Source: Odontocerum albicorne (lineage: Eukaryota > Arthropoda > Insecta > Trichoptera > Odontoceridae). Taken from it: a stretch of 64,000 nucleotides of DNA. The translations under genes and the position numbers were made by a program. Below the pieces are notes generated by a model, which saw only the letters and a list, made by a program, of their open reading frames with translations, searched no databases and was not told where the DNA came from. This document shows positions 53,696 through 63,658 of this stretch, one piece after another; positions within the stretch are counted from its first letter, which is position 1; each line of letters opens with the position of its first letter. The stretch covers positions 16,135,064-16,199,063 of the forward strand of contig OX463841.1 of NCBI GenBank assembly GCA_949825065.1, given 5' to 3'.

Positions 53696-53795
53696 TAATA
53701 TGAAAAAGGGGTTAAAAAAGTATTATATTGTTCAACAGAAATTTACCCTGGGTTGTCACAATATTAAGTTAGCACATTTACGTTTGAAAACTGTC

Positions 53796-53895
53796 ATTGA
53801 TAATAAGAAAACTGACATTGGTAATGAGAAAACTGACATTGGTTATAAGAAAACTGACATTGGTAATGAGAAAACTAACATAGTTAATGAGAAAA
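53796..53895. repeat. 21-bp tandem repeat, about 5 copies
   Basis: AAAACTGACATTGGTAATGAG and variants repeat in a multiple of three, so the plus frame gives a KTDIGNE heptad. A coding role is not supported by anything else. Confidence 0.88.
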
Positions 53896-53944
53896 ACTCC
53901 CATTAACCAACCGCTTTTCTCTTCCTCATATGTTCAAATTATGA

Positions 53945-54010
53945 ACTCCCTGTCTTTCTTCTACTCGAGAATTGCAGGTTCTATTCCCGATGGTGACAAA
54001 AAATAAAACA
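53945..54010 (+). repeat. tRNA-SINE head remnant
   Basis: GAATTGCAGGTTCTATTCCC then GATGG is a B-box-like element followed by an A-rich body. The A box is unclear. Confidence 0.4.
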
Positions 54011-54394
54011 TTAATACTAGTATTTTTTTCATACACAGTATTTTAATCATTTTTTCAGTCGGCTGGAAAAATTTCGTCAAGAAAATACACCCTCCGTTGC
54101 TACAGTTAAAAAAAGTAGTGGGGATAACGAAAGGAATTTAGAAGCTTCACTAAATAAATTCAGGAAGAAAACGATCTTAATAAAAGGTTTCGAAAATAAG
54201 GAAAAATACTGTCCACCAGACCTTCGATACCATCAACACATACTCTGATGTTTGGATAGATATTAAGAGTATTATTAGTCTATAAATTATGCAAGACGAT
54301 TAGTTAAAAAAAATATATCATAGGTTTCGGCTTTTACTTAGTGGAACTCCATTATAAAATATTTAATAATTAATTACAATAACATCATTCCGTT

Positions 54395-54545
54395 TGAAAA
54401 GAGCCTTGTGATAGGAGATATAAACATGTGTAGCGGCGATTAATGTTTTGAGTGGAGTAACAGTAATTTCTTGTTTGAAAACCCCTTTCGTGAGTGGTTG
54501 GCCAGATATGTTGTATAATATAAGTATATACTCGTACATACATTA
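54395..54545 (+). repeat. Dispersed repeat shared with 46.8 and 47.4 kb
   Basis: GAGCCTTGTGATAGGAGATA then TAAACATGTGTAGCGGCGAT corresponds to 46805-46845. GGAGTAACAGTAATTTCTTG and the GGCCAGATATG block correspond to 47350-47450. It appears once here as a continuous unit. Confidence 0.55.
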
Positions 54546-54559
54546 TGTTTTTCTGCAGT

Positions 54560-55000
54560 TTTTTTTTTTTATAAAAGTAAGGAGTTTTTTTTATAAAACT
54601 ATAAGAGTTATAGTTAGAGCTATAATCTAGATATAAGGGAAAATATTCGACAAAATTAATCATCCTTCAAATAATGTCTACTTTTTGGCACGAAAATCTG
54701 CTTTTTATTCCAAATTTTGGCCAATTCACTGATAAGACTCGGAACTTCTCCGAGAACAACTTTCGGGCGTGCAAATCAGCCAAGCGATAACTTCAAACAT
54801 AGCCTTGAGTGTCCGAAGTTTGGAAAACTAACGAAAATATCTCAGGAAGAGAATGAATTTATAATGACAATTATGTTTTTTTATTTTTACATGGATAATT
54901 ATATAAATTACTTATATGGTTACATTTTTTGCTTTAGTACAATACGCCGAGTTTTTTACATAAACTGTATTGTATTACACTTTCGTTGTATACAAAACAA
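54560..55000. other. Unassigned; 103-codon frame of unknown nature
   Basis: A plus frame (54717-55028) starts ANSLIRLGTSPRTTFGRANQ and has mixed composition in its first 50 codons, then becomes AT-biased and runs into a SINE-E tail. No domain recognised. Confidence 0.2.
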
Positions 55001-55004
55001 CCTT

Positions 55005-55170
55005 GGCTGGTTTATTGCCATGTGGTAATCTCTTCCAATAAACTAGAAATATGTTAAACAATCCTAGAGGCAAAGCCAGAAAGGAATAATTTTAACAAAT
55101 TTGGTTCCAACGAGAACCCGCAATCCCCGGGATGGAGACATGTACCTTAGCAACTAGCCAATAGGGGTAA
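55005..55170 (-). repeat. SINE-E copy
   Basis: Tail hairpin region (TGGTTTATTGCCATGTGGTA then ATCTCTTCCAATAAACTAG) and a reversed head with GGTTCCAACGAGAACCCGCA and TTAGCAACTAGCCAATAG. Confidence 0.72.
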
Positions 55171-55429
55171 TTTACTTTGCCTGTAACTTCATTTTATATC
55201 ATTATTAATGATACAAAGACAGATTTTTAGCTTTTTTTTAATAAATATGTGCTTTTTTATCTTCCTAAATTTGACAAAGATGTCATAAGAAAGGTAAGTT
55301 TTCAATAAATACAAAAAAAAAATATATTGTACTATATTTTCATTGTTAATAAATACCACAACTTAACGAATTTATTTCTATACGACAATTTCTTTCAATG
55401 GTGTTTACAAACGTCATATAATCAATCAG

Positions 55430-55505
55430 GCTGCAACCTTATTTTTTTGGATTCCATCAGAAATCGAACTTTCAAGCCTGGTTAGAAGTCAAGTGTCGTC
55501 ATTTG
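55430..55505 (-). repeat. tRNA-SINE head scrap
   Basis: CCATCAGAAATCGAACTTTC followed by AAGCCTGGTTAGAAGTCAAG is a reversed B-box region with partial A-box side. Confidence 0.4.
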
Positions 55506-55659
55506 TATTTGTAAGGGACAAAAATTAACCGCAAATTATTAATAAGTGCACCTTTTTTCCATAGTAAATAAATGTAACATACAATTAAATGTATTTTCTT
55601 TTCAATTGCCTACATACGTGTATGTATAATTTTAGGATATGTACATATAGTATATGATA

Positions 55660-55828
55660 AGTACGCGGCGGTAAGTAATATACATCGGGCTTAAGAAAGA
55701 GACTGTCACTTTGTAGAGCGTCGTATCTGTCGAACGATGCGCGAACTGTCCGTGTGACAGAGACGACGCTGTACAAAGCGACAGTCTCTTTCTTAAGCCC
55801 GCTGTGTATTATTTACCGCCGGGTACTG
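55660..55828. mobile_element. CAGTACCC inverted-repeat element, copy 2
   Basis: A compact hairpin: AGTACGCGGCGGTAAGTAAT, then CGGGCTTAAGAAAGAGACTG and TGTAGAGCGTCGT are repeated in inverse to GGGTACTG at 55821-55828. The central unpaired part is only about 30 bp. It matches both arms of copy 1 (38114-38447). Confidence 0.8.
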
Positions 55829-55834
55829 TGTACT

Positions 55835-56140
55835 ATGGTACTATCAGTTAACCTATGTAATTCGCTGAATTCTATGAATGGTTGGCATATACGAGTATAC
55901 TATCAATAAACCTTTATTTATTTAAATAAAAAATTATCTTGTTTATATTTATACTGCAAAAGGTTTCACGTTTCGTAAATATTTTTTATATATTTATTAG
56001 GTATAATTCATAAGAAATATGGTGTTTATATAAAATATTTTGTATAATTTATTTAAATTCAAATCTTTCCGTCGATATACCCACACACGCTTTTGATTTG
56101 ATTTGGGTGGTCAATACGAGTACTAACTAACATGCCACCA
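55835..56140. other. Unassigned AT-rich sequence
   Basis: Nothing recognised. Confidence 0.35.
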
Positions 56141-56174
56141 GTCTGACATAAACACTGCTCTCATGATAAACTGG

Positions 56175-56240
56175 AGTCATTCCGCCTGAAGAGAGCCTCG
56201 GGATAGGAGGTAGAAACACGTGTAACGGGGATTAATGTAA
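56175..56240 (+). repeat. Short dispersed motif (CTGAAGA...AAACACGTGT)
   Basis: CCGCCTGAAGAGAGCCTCGG then GATAGGAGGTAGAAACACGT. This is the third member of the set with 46790 and 54395. Confidence 0.5.
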
Positions 56241-56345
56241 TTTAGTTCAATAATTAAGTGATTTATTCGAAAACCAGCTAAAAAGCCCATATCCAAAAAC
56301 AATTACTAAATACTTAAATATTTCACCTACTTAAATGATATCCCA

Positions 56346-56770
56346 TCACGCCATGTCCATTACAGGATAGACCGAGAGGATTGAACGCCCAACATTCCAG
56401 TTTTTATAGACATCCATCGCCTTTTCCACATCACTTGGGAATTGTCTTCTCGCAAGAATAAATGTCAAATCTGGATTAACCAATGTCAAATCTACTTTTG
56501 GGATGAATACTCTAATCTTCTCCTTGTTTGTGCTCCCCTGATGATGAGGTGAAACCCTTGAAACAGGTATTGCTATACCGTTATAGTAAGTGGAATAAAT
56601 AGTGTTTGACTAAACAAATTAAAATATTCTATCCTTTTCTGTACTCCCGTTAGCACTTTGACAATAACTTAATTATGCTTAAGGTCTTTGATAACCAACC
56701 GAGATCGGTTACAATGGCACCGCGTTTGACTTTTAAATATCTTAATAGAATAACGACATTTGCTATATTT
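56346..56770 (-). pseudogene. Unidentified reading frame broken by a Penelope-like insertion
   Basis: On the minus strand, 56517 to 56346 is open for 57 codons with balanced composition (FIPKVDLTLVNPDLTFILAR, then RQFPSDVEKAMDVYKNWNVG and RSILSVYPVMDMA stop). Upstream of the Penelope-like piece (56518-56630) another open stretch ends LKVKRGAIVTDLGWLSKTLS, then IIKLLSKC stop. They may be two parts of one decayed protein. No family was recognised: host exon, retroelement ORF1 or endogenous viral fragment are all possible. Confidence 0.35.
56518..56630 (+). mobile_element. Penelope-like tail fragment
   Basis: GCTCCCCTGATGATGAGGTG, AAACCCTTGAAACAGGTATT, then GTGGAATAAATAGTGTTTGA. Core plus outer part in plus orientation, with no inverted partner. 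Confidence 0.7.
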
Positions 56771-56774
56771 AATT

Positions 56775-57335
56775 TTTGCTTGTGAACCAAAATGAGCAAA
56801 ATAAACATATTTTCATTTGTTTTGTAAAAGAGTAAAAACCAAAATTTAGTTTAAAAAATTTAATATTACAAATGTCTTCTACCTTCTAATTGCCGAATGC
56901 CGAATTATTTTATTTAGATAGCACACGTTTCAAAATTGGAATACTCACGTTATGTATTAGTGTATATATGTTTTGTTTCATTTTCACTTCACGGTCACAG
57001 TGTATTTCGTTTCATTTCCGTAGTCACGGCTTTATATGATAATATAATTATATAATAGAAGTAATTGATTGCTAAATATGCTATGTTTTTAGTTTAGTGG
57101 AACGGTTTCATAAAATGCCTGTATCAATGATAACAGTTTTATCACAAAAGTGAATCCATAAAAGGGGTGATAAGATAAAGAATTCTTATTACAATCACGA
57201 AATATTTTCATTTGCTATATTATTGTCGCGAAAATGATTGTTTAATGCGTCTAAAATATGTGTTCCGTTAATGATTTTAATTGAATTTTAGAAGTTTGAA
57301 TGTTTAATAAATCTTGACTAATAGTTATTTTTAGA
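56775..57335. other. Unassigned AT-rich sequence
   Basis: Nothing recognised. Confidence 0.35.
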
Positions 57336-57339
57336 ATAA

Positions 57340-57690
57340 TGCAGCTTTAGGAAGCACTTGAAGACAACCTTTTTTAGGCCTTGTCAAAATGTATAATGTT
57401 ATTATGTATTACCACTTTCCCATGAAGATCTATCAAGGTTTCTTTGTAATTCGTCTTCTTTGGGTTTTCAGCGGTTTTATCACACAATATGTGTTTCTAA
57501 ATATATACAAATGCGGGGAAGTGAAGTAACTTATCTAATTACCGCAGCTACTACCTTTCTATCTTTGTACTCAGCTTATAGTTATTAATTTTGTAATATT
57601 TTTTTTCAGTTGATAATTGTGGATTCATGTTCCGAGTTTGAGCGCTCTTGAGGAGAGTTTGCTCTCTTAATGGCGCTATATAAAATGCCC
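57340..57690 (+). mobile_element. LINE-B 3' end, reference copy
   Basis: It starts in the coding end (GGAAGCACTTGAAGACAACC) and runs through the whole 3' UTR to GCTCTTGAGGAGAGTTTGCT then CTCTTAATGGCGCTATATAA. It provides the uninterrupted sequence against which the insertion at 6758 can be read. The single ATGAAGATCTATCAAGG segment corresponds to the unit expanded at 61533-62420. Confidence 0.75.
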
Positions 57691-57714
57691 TTTATTTTTA
57701 TTTTTATTTACTAT

Positions 57715-58060
57715 CTGCATTCTGAGATTCTGCATATGAGATACATGGCCGCGCAGTAACGCATTGGACTTACGTGCGGAACGTTGCCAGTTTGTATCCC
57801 GCGGTGTGCTACTCCCCAAGAATGACTTGGGCATTTTTTGCGCCTAGTATTCGGGTATATAAGGATACCTATGACTTCGGTCATATCTATTCTTTCAAAA
57901 AGAAAAAAAAGCATGCCGGTGTGTTCCGATCGTCTCACTTCGGTGTACCATCGAATTCAGTACAGCGGTGTGGATGGTGAATTTGCTGGTGTGCAACGGC
58001 TCTCTGTCTTAAAAAAATAATAAAAAACCCCACGGCACAACTTTGCTTTCCAACTGAATG
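57715..58060 (+). repeat. SINE-2, complete copy
   Basis: The tRNA-like head has GCGCAGTAACGCATTGGACT (A-box region) and GTTGCCAGTTTGTATCCCG (B-box region). The body includes TAGTATTCGGGTATATAAGG and CAACGGCTCTCTGTC. The end is GGCACAACTTTGCTTTCCAA. It unites the heads seen at 11712 and 13262 with the bodies seen at 15490 and 44140. Confidence 0.78.
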
Positions 58061-58084
58061 AATCAACTTGATTTTTATAAAAGA

Positions 58085-58380
58085 GCTAGTTTTCGCTTAA
58101 GGCCTTTGAAACAAACATATTTCTGGTTGGTTGGAAACAATTGTCACATGCCAATATGTCACTAGGTTATACTGTATACAATTAAAATGTTACACAAAAC
58201 AAAATGGCTATTTTATTGCCATGTGGTACTCTTTTCCAGCCAACCAGACATATATTTAAGATGACTTAAATAAAAACCCGATCGAAATCCTCTTTAAAAA
58301 TTGTCGGTTACAACGGGAATCGAAACACCCGAATCGAAAGACAGATGTTTTACCTACTGGGCCATAGAGGTTACCTTTTT
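58085..58380. repeat. Two SINE-E copies, tail to tail
   Basis: The first (58085-58165, plus) ends TTCTGGTTGGTTGGAAACAA then TTGTCACATGCCAA. The second (58205-58380, minus) shows ATTGCCATGTGGTACTCTTT, AACGGGAATCGAAACACCCG and TTTTACCTACTGGGCCATAG. Confidence 0.7.
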
Positions 58381-58509
58381 GATGCATTTTAAAATTCATT
58401 GTGTCTTCAACCTATCAACTCATCATAAATCTTAGCACTCAAACAATTTTATTCAGCTTTATAATATTCTTATAAGGTTTTTTTCTCTGTAATATAAACG
58501 ATATGAATT

Positions 58510-58605
58510 TCACTATGTAACATACTTCTACTTAAATGACTTCACTCTGTAACATACTTCTACTTCTACGAAAAATCATGTAACATACTTCTACTTACTC
58601 TAGCG
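58510..58605. repeat. Short degenerate tandem repeat, 3 copies
   Basis: TGTAACATACTTCTACTTAA or close variants appear at about 58516, 58547 and 58581. Confidence 0.75.
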
Positions 58606-58914
58606 TTTGTTTCTACTAGCCGAATGGTGCAAGATATCATAATGAACTAGAAATTGTCTTTTATTTGTTTGTAGGGACAGTCACTTCCTCTGGCGCTATA
58701 TTTAACCGGGCTAGACACATGAGTAGTGTACACATATCTGTCCATGGCGCATCTAGTTCTGTTCTCCTAAGAATTGCTCCATATAAAGTCTTAATAATGA
58801 ATCGTCCAAAAAATACTTAAACTGAACCTTCGTGTATATAATATCTACTTAAATAAACCGTATCACTTTTTTATTTAATTTTAACTAAACAGTACTTCAG
58901 CATCATCATCTTCA

Positions 58915-59134
58915 GTCCACATTCATCCTGGATGAGGAGAGGACTATATCCTGCAGACTGCAGGATATAGTCCACATTCATCCTGGATGAGGAGAGGACT
59001 ATATCCTGCAGTCTGCAGGATATAGTCCACATTCATCCTGGATGAGGAGAGGACTATATCCTGCAGACTGCAGGATATAGTCCACATTCATCCTGGATGA
59101 GGAGAGGACTATATCCTGCAGTCTGCAGGATATA
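58915..59134. repeat. 55-bp palindromic tandem array, 4 copies
   Basis: Units start at 58915, 58970, 59025 and 59080. Each consists of two odd-length palindromes: one around TCATCCTGGATGA and one around TATATCCTGCAG-A-CTGCAGGATATA. The centre base of the second alternates A, T, A, T from unit to unit. The unit overlaps the coding end of RTE-delta (minus strand GEDYILQT). Confidence 0.93.
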
Positions 59135-59440
59135 GTCCTCTCCCAGTTGTTTTCAAGAAATCATATAATTTGCGCATTGCTGCTACTTAATCACAACTTG
59201 CTTTCGACCACCCAAAGTGCCTTTGATCTTCTTATAGGCCTAGTTCTGCATATTAGGTACAACTGGATTACTTCATACGTCCAACGATGGTCCATTGTTC
59301 TAGCGACGTGCCCAGCCCACTTCCGCTTCGTTATTTTTGCGACCTCTATAACATAGTCGACTTTTGTTTGAGTGCGTATCCACTTATTACGATTGTGGTA
59401 TTTTCTGGTATAACCAAGCATGCACCTCTCCATGGTGCGT
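59135..59440 (-). pseudogene. RTE-delta copy 2
   Basis: Minus strand: RCMLGYTRKYHNRNKWIRTQ, KVDYVIEVAKITKRKWAGHV, ARTMDHRWTYEVIQLY and later the LGEDYILQT end that leads into the 55-bp array. It aligns with copy 1 at 27980-28300. Confidence 0.82.
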
Positions 59441-59619
59441 TGTCTGGAGCTTTCGTATCATTCGTACAGAAAGAGTCTATGTCTTGCATCTATATGTTAC
59501 TACTAGTAAGATGCATAGGTTAAATGTGTACCTTCCGTTTGAGACAGATTGATGGATTGAAATGAAATAGAACTTTGTAATATATATTTTTTTGATTTAA
59601 GATAATAAAATTTAACGAT

Positions 59620-59775
59620 TATGTGCCGACTCTATAAGAAGCAAGCCGAACTCCGCAGCGAAGTTTTTCTACCAGCCCCAGAGAAGCGGGTTCAATTCCC
59701 GTTGGAACTTAGATTTAAAAAAAAAAAAAGATTTCAGACTGGTTTTCACTTAAGACCTCTTTCTGAAAGCCCACT
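59620..59775 (+). repeat. SINE-E copy, plus orientation
   Basis: The head retains GAGAAGCGGGTTCAATTCCC then GTTGG as B box, followed by an A-run and a CACTTAAGACCTCTTTCTGA body. The hairpin part of the tail is missing. Confidence 0.68.
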
Positions 59776-59804
59776 AGGTTGTATTGTATTTCAAATTCGT
59801 TGTA

Positions 59805-60055
59805 TACGGTACAACCTGGCGGGCTTGTAACCATGTGGCAATCTCTTCCAACCAATCAAAAAGATGTTAAAGGGACCTTACGGGAAAACTAGACTGGAAT
59901 TTTTTTGAAAAAAATCTGGGTTTCAGCGGGATTGTAACCCAGATTTTTTTTCAAAAGGATTCCAGTCTAGTTTTCCCACTCCGGGCTGGAAGACAGGTTT
60001 CTTACCAATTAGGCCACGGAGGTCGTAGGTTGTACTGCATACAACGAAAGTGTAA
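59805..60055 (-). repeat. SINE-E copy with an internal foldback
   Basis: Tail region CCTGGCGGGCTTGTAACCAT then GTGGCAATCTC, and head TTTCTTACCAATTAGGCCAC. The body is present twice in opposite orientation (59882-59977), so the copy contains a near-perfect 96-bp hairpin beginning GGGAAAACTAGACTGGAAT. Confidence 0.78.
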
Positions 60056-60069
60056 TAAAATACAACACA

Positions 60070-60342
60070 ATTCAACGTGTATTGAGTCAGTATTTAACAA
60101 AATGTAAGAGATATACATACATTTAAATATATTCCTCCAATAAATAACATAATCAATACAATTCAACGTGTATTGAGTCAGTAATCAACAAAATTTAAGA
60201 GATATACAGAAATTTACATATATTCCTCCAATAAATAAAATAATCAATACAATTCAACGAGTATTGAGTCAGTATTCAACAAAATTTAAGAGATATACAG
60301 ACATTTACATATATTCCTCCAATAAATAACAATCAACACAAG
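60070..60342. repeat. 91-bp tandem repeat, 3 copies
   Basis: Units start at 60070, 60161 and 60252 with ATTCAACGTGTATTGAGTCA and continue through AAGAGATATACA and TATATTCCTCCAATAAATAA. They are about 95 percent alike. Confidence 0.94.
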
Positions 60343-60349
60343 AAAGCTT

Positions 60350-61255
60350 TCTTTAAACTATAGAATCTCCTACAAAAAGCAACCACATAAAATTTCGTAG
60401 CTCCTCCATATATCTGCATTGCTAATATAGATTTGTTAAAGAGCATGGTCGGGGAACAACATTGTCTTAATAGGCATTTCTCTAACCTAGATCATTGATA
60501 TAGGAATGTAAATCTTTGTCGCATCATACATGTGAGCAATACATCATTCACATAAATGTAATAATTATCATATGGTCGAAGTAAACTGGTCTGGGACCCT
60601 GTTTTTTTTTATTTACAATTGGGAATCGAATCCCAAATGGTTGGGTAGAAAAACAAACGTCTACCAAATTTGCTACGGAAATTATCAACTGAAGATAATC
60701 ATTTTGGATAAGGTAAGAGACTTTGGTTTAACCAAATACATTCATTAAAATAGCCTATCGAAAAGATAAAAATAAATTTGATACAAATAAATTATGATAA
60801 CAATTGAAATATCAAATGAAAAAAAGTTTTTTTTTTTATTTAAATTTCATTTCATGGAAAATCGATAGAGATGAGAACGAATTTCTTTTGTCAAAGCTGA
60901 TACCTTAAAAATACAATTTATTTCATCGAGATATTCATCTTTGATTAAGGAAAATGTTTACAAATACTCTTTGATTCGTGCTCATTCAATCGATGTTTTC
61001 TTTATATTTGTATTTTTTACAAAATGTAAACACAAACGATTTTCAATTTTCTCAGAATATACGAAAGTTCTTCACTTATTCGACAAAATATATTTCAAAA
61101 TCGTTTATCGATGAAAAAAAGGATACAATATTTTCCATCATATTTTTTTACGTTATCTTTTGATTATTTTCATGTCTATACTTTGTATCGAATAGCAATT
61201 ATTTTCTAAGCATGCTAGTATGTCAGATTTAAGTTTATATATAATAATATTAAAT
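60350..61255. other. Mostly unassigned; SINE head at 60585-60700
   Basis: A reversed B-box region (TTGGGAATCGAATCCCAAAT) and ACGTCTACCAAATTTGCTAC mark a decayed tRNA-SINE. The rest is AT-rich without recognisable content. Confidence 0.4.
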
Positions 61256-61261
61256 AAAATA

Positions 61262-62660
61262 TCAATTTATACAGCGCCATTTATAGAGCAGACTGTTCTC
61301 AATGACGCTCTTACTTGGAACTTCAACCCACCGTATTTGACAGATCGAAAATATTACAAAATAAATAAATATATTTAAACACGTTAAATGTAAATATAGA
61401 AAGGTAGTAGCTGCGGCCATTAAATTAGTTACTTCTCCGCATCTGCATATATTCTGTTGAGAAAAACATATTTGGTATGAAAACCACAGAAAATTTACCA
61501 AAGGAAGACAAACTGTAAAGAAACCTTTGTTGATCTTCCGATATGTGAAAGCTACACAATTATGTGAAATGTGAAACTTCCGATATGTGAAAGCAACACA
61601 ATTATGTGAAATGTGAAACATCCGATATGTGAAAGCATCACAATTATGTGAAATGTGAAACTTCCGATATTTGAAAGCAACACAATTATATGAAATGTGA
61701 AACTTCTGATATGTGAAAGCATCACAATTATGTGAAATGTGAAACTTCCGATATGTTAAAGCAACACAATTATGTGAAATGTTAAACTTCCGATATGTGA
61801 AAGCAACACAATTATGTGAAATGTGAATCTTCCGATATGTGAAAGCAACACAATGATGTGAAATGTGAATCTTCCGATATGTGAAAGCAACACAATTATG
61901 TGGAATGTAAAACTTCCGATATGTTAAAGCAACACAATTATGTGAAATGTTAAACTTCCGATATGTGAAAGCAACACAATTATGTGAAATGTTAAACTTC
62001 CGATATGTTGAAGCAACACAATTATGTGAAATGTGAAACTTCCGATATGTTAAATCAACACAATTATGTGATATGTGAAACTTCCGATATGTGAAAGCAA
62101 CACAATTATGTGAAACTTCCGATATATGAAAGCAACACAATTATGTGAAATGTGAAACTTCCGATATGTGAAAGCAACACAATTATGTGAAACTTCCGAT
62201 ATGTGAAAGCAACACAATTTTGTGAAATGTAAAACTTCCGATATGTTTAAGCAACAGAATTATGTGAAATGTTAAACTTCCGATATTTGAAAGCAACACA
62301 ATTATGTGAAATGTTAAACTTCCGATATATGAAAGCAACACAATTATGTGAAATGTGAAACTTCCGATATGTAAAAGCAACACAATTATGTGAAATGTGA
62401 AACATTCGATATTTGAAAGCAACTTTATATGAAGTGTAGTGTAATGTTTGTAGTATTCATATACCACCTTAATTTTGATAAGACCTCCCAAAAAGGGATG
62501 TCTTCAAATGCTTCCAAAAGTTACAAGCGCCACCCATATATCTAGCACTAAGAGGTAGGCCAGGCCATTCAACGCCACGGGATCATCAACAGCAAAAGCT
62601 CTATCATAACACCACGGTCTATTGGATCGATTTGGAAAACAAAATCATTTATCATACGAT
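61262..62660 (-). mobile_element. LINE-B copy with minisatellite-expanded 3' UTR
   Basis: On the minus strand the coding end (62660-62480, decayed, with KTSLFGRSYQN) leads into the 3' UTR. It finishes at 61262 with GCTCTATAAATGGCGCTGTA-like sequence and the usual (A)TTTGTAATATTTTCGATC block. Where other copies have one GATCTTCCGATATGTGA segment, this copy has about 21 tandem units. Confidence 0.75.
61533..62425. repeat. 42-bp minisatellite, about 21 units
   Basis: Unit: CTTCCGATATGTGAAAGCAA then CACAATTATGTGAAATGTGA and AA. Because 42 is divisible by three, the minus strand stays open for 292 codons as a 14-residue repeat (HISHNCVAFTYRKF). The open frame is a by-product of the period and not evidence for a protein. 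A few units are shortened (for example near 62110 and 62190). Confidence 0.96.
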
Positions 62661-62669
62661 ATCTTATGG

Positions 62670-62850
62670 GATGGACTTTTTGGTCTGTCTGGAGTGATGA
62701 AATATGAAGGATTTGATTCGCGTGATATATACATATTTAATTGAGTGTTACTGCCTATCGAGTTGATGAGACTACTATATGTTACGGTGTATTATTGTAT
62801 ATAATCAACAATCTGAATGAAATATCAATTTATTTTTCCATGTTATGTGT
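62670..62850 (+). mobile_element. LINE-C copy 4, left part of 3' UTR
   Basis: GGTCTGTCTGGAGTGATGAA and GAGTTGATGAGACT then ATCAATTTATTTTTCCATG follow the LINE-C UTR at 23038-23200. It is split by the hAT remnant and continues at 63421. Confidence 0.75.
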
Positions 62851-63420
62851 CCGTGATGGGTAACCTATGACACGCGTGTCAGAGGTGACACGCCAAGACA
62901 TTTTGCGTGACACGCATCGAGGTCCAAACTCATGAATCTAGAAAGAAATCGTTTTGAGAATGAAGAAGAGCGCCACTACGAAAAAGATATTTTGAATGCT
63001 TGGAACCGATTACCGAACACTTTTGGCACTCTGAAAAATCTAGCGATGGCTTTACTCACAATATTTCCCTCAACGTACTTTTTTGAGATTTTATTTTCGG
63101 TGTTGAATAATATTAAAACAAATTAAAGAAACCGACTGACCGATGAAGTTTGTAACGCTTGCTTGTGTTTAAAATATACGAAATACCAACCTTCAATTGA
63201 AGATTTAGCAAATGCAATTCCGCAACAAAAAAGTCACTAATGTAAATAATTATTTGTTTTTGATTTTTAATAATAATAAATAAATAGTTTAAAAACAAAA
63301 CTCTTTCATTTACTAGGGCTGCAAAAGTTATTAATAGTCCTAGATGGGACACGGAACCCTGGTCAAACCAGGTTTTTTCAGAATTTTGACACGCCGAGCT
63401 AAAAAGGTTACCCATCACTG
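62851..63420 (+). mobile_element. hAT transposon remnant with 8-bp target-site duplication
   Basis: Terminal inverted repeats CCGTGATGGGTAACCT and, inverted, CAGTGATGGGTAACCT (one mismatch in 16). TTATGTGT lies on both sides (62843-62850 and 63421-63428). The 8-bp duplication and the CAGTGATGGG-type end are standard for hAT. Only about 570 bp remain, with a C-terminal transposase piece. Confidence 0.92.
62932..63240 (+). pseudogene. hAT transposase C-terminal dimerisation region, broken
   Basis: It reads LLTIFPSTYFFEILFSVLNN then IKTN, a TAA at 63124-63126, and continues in the same frame RNRLTDEVCNACLCLKYTKY then QPSIEDLANAIPQQKSH and stop. The E-x-LFSxLNxIKTxxRNRLTDE pattern is the hAT C-terminal dimerisation segment seen in ZBED/GTF2IRD2-like proteins. 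Only this end survives. The in-frame stop separates its two halves. Confidence 0.87.
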
Positions 63421-63590
63421 TTATGTGTCCTCAGTAAGATACAGGCAATAATCATATTTACTGGGAAACGACAAATAAAAGGCAAAAAATGCAGATCCAT
63501 AAAAAAACGTATGCCTTCATTAAATTACCTGTTGTTTTTTTTCACATATTATGCATTTATAAAATTTATTCTCATGTTGATAAATAAGTA
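63421..63590 (+). mobile_element. LINE-C copy 4, right part of 3' UTR
   Basis: CTCAGTAAGATACAGGCAAT, then TTTACTGGGAAACGACAAAT and AATTACCTGTTGTTTTTTTT match the LINE-C terminus, completing the copy interrupted at 62851. Confidence 0.78.
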
Positions 63591-63658
63591 AATACATTTA
63601 GATCGAAAAACAGATTTGATAAAGTTGATGAAAAAGATGTCTCTTTCATCACTTAAAA

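Noticed and set aside
61262..62140. 292-codon frame with a 14-residue repeat, resembling a repeat protein
   Set aside because: It is the 42-bp minisatellite in a LINE-B 3' UTR. The frame stays open because the period is a multiple of three, and it runs into UTR sequence.
61533..62425. CRISPR-like array
   Set aside because: The units are contiguous tandem repeats with no unique spacers, the genome is clearly eukaryotic and no cas genes are present. The same applies to the arrays at 26369, 27089 and 50449.
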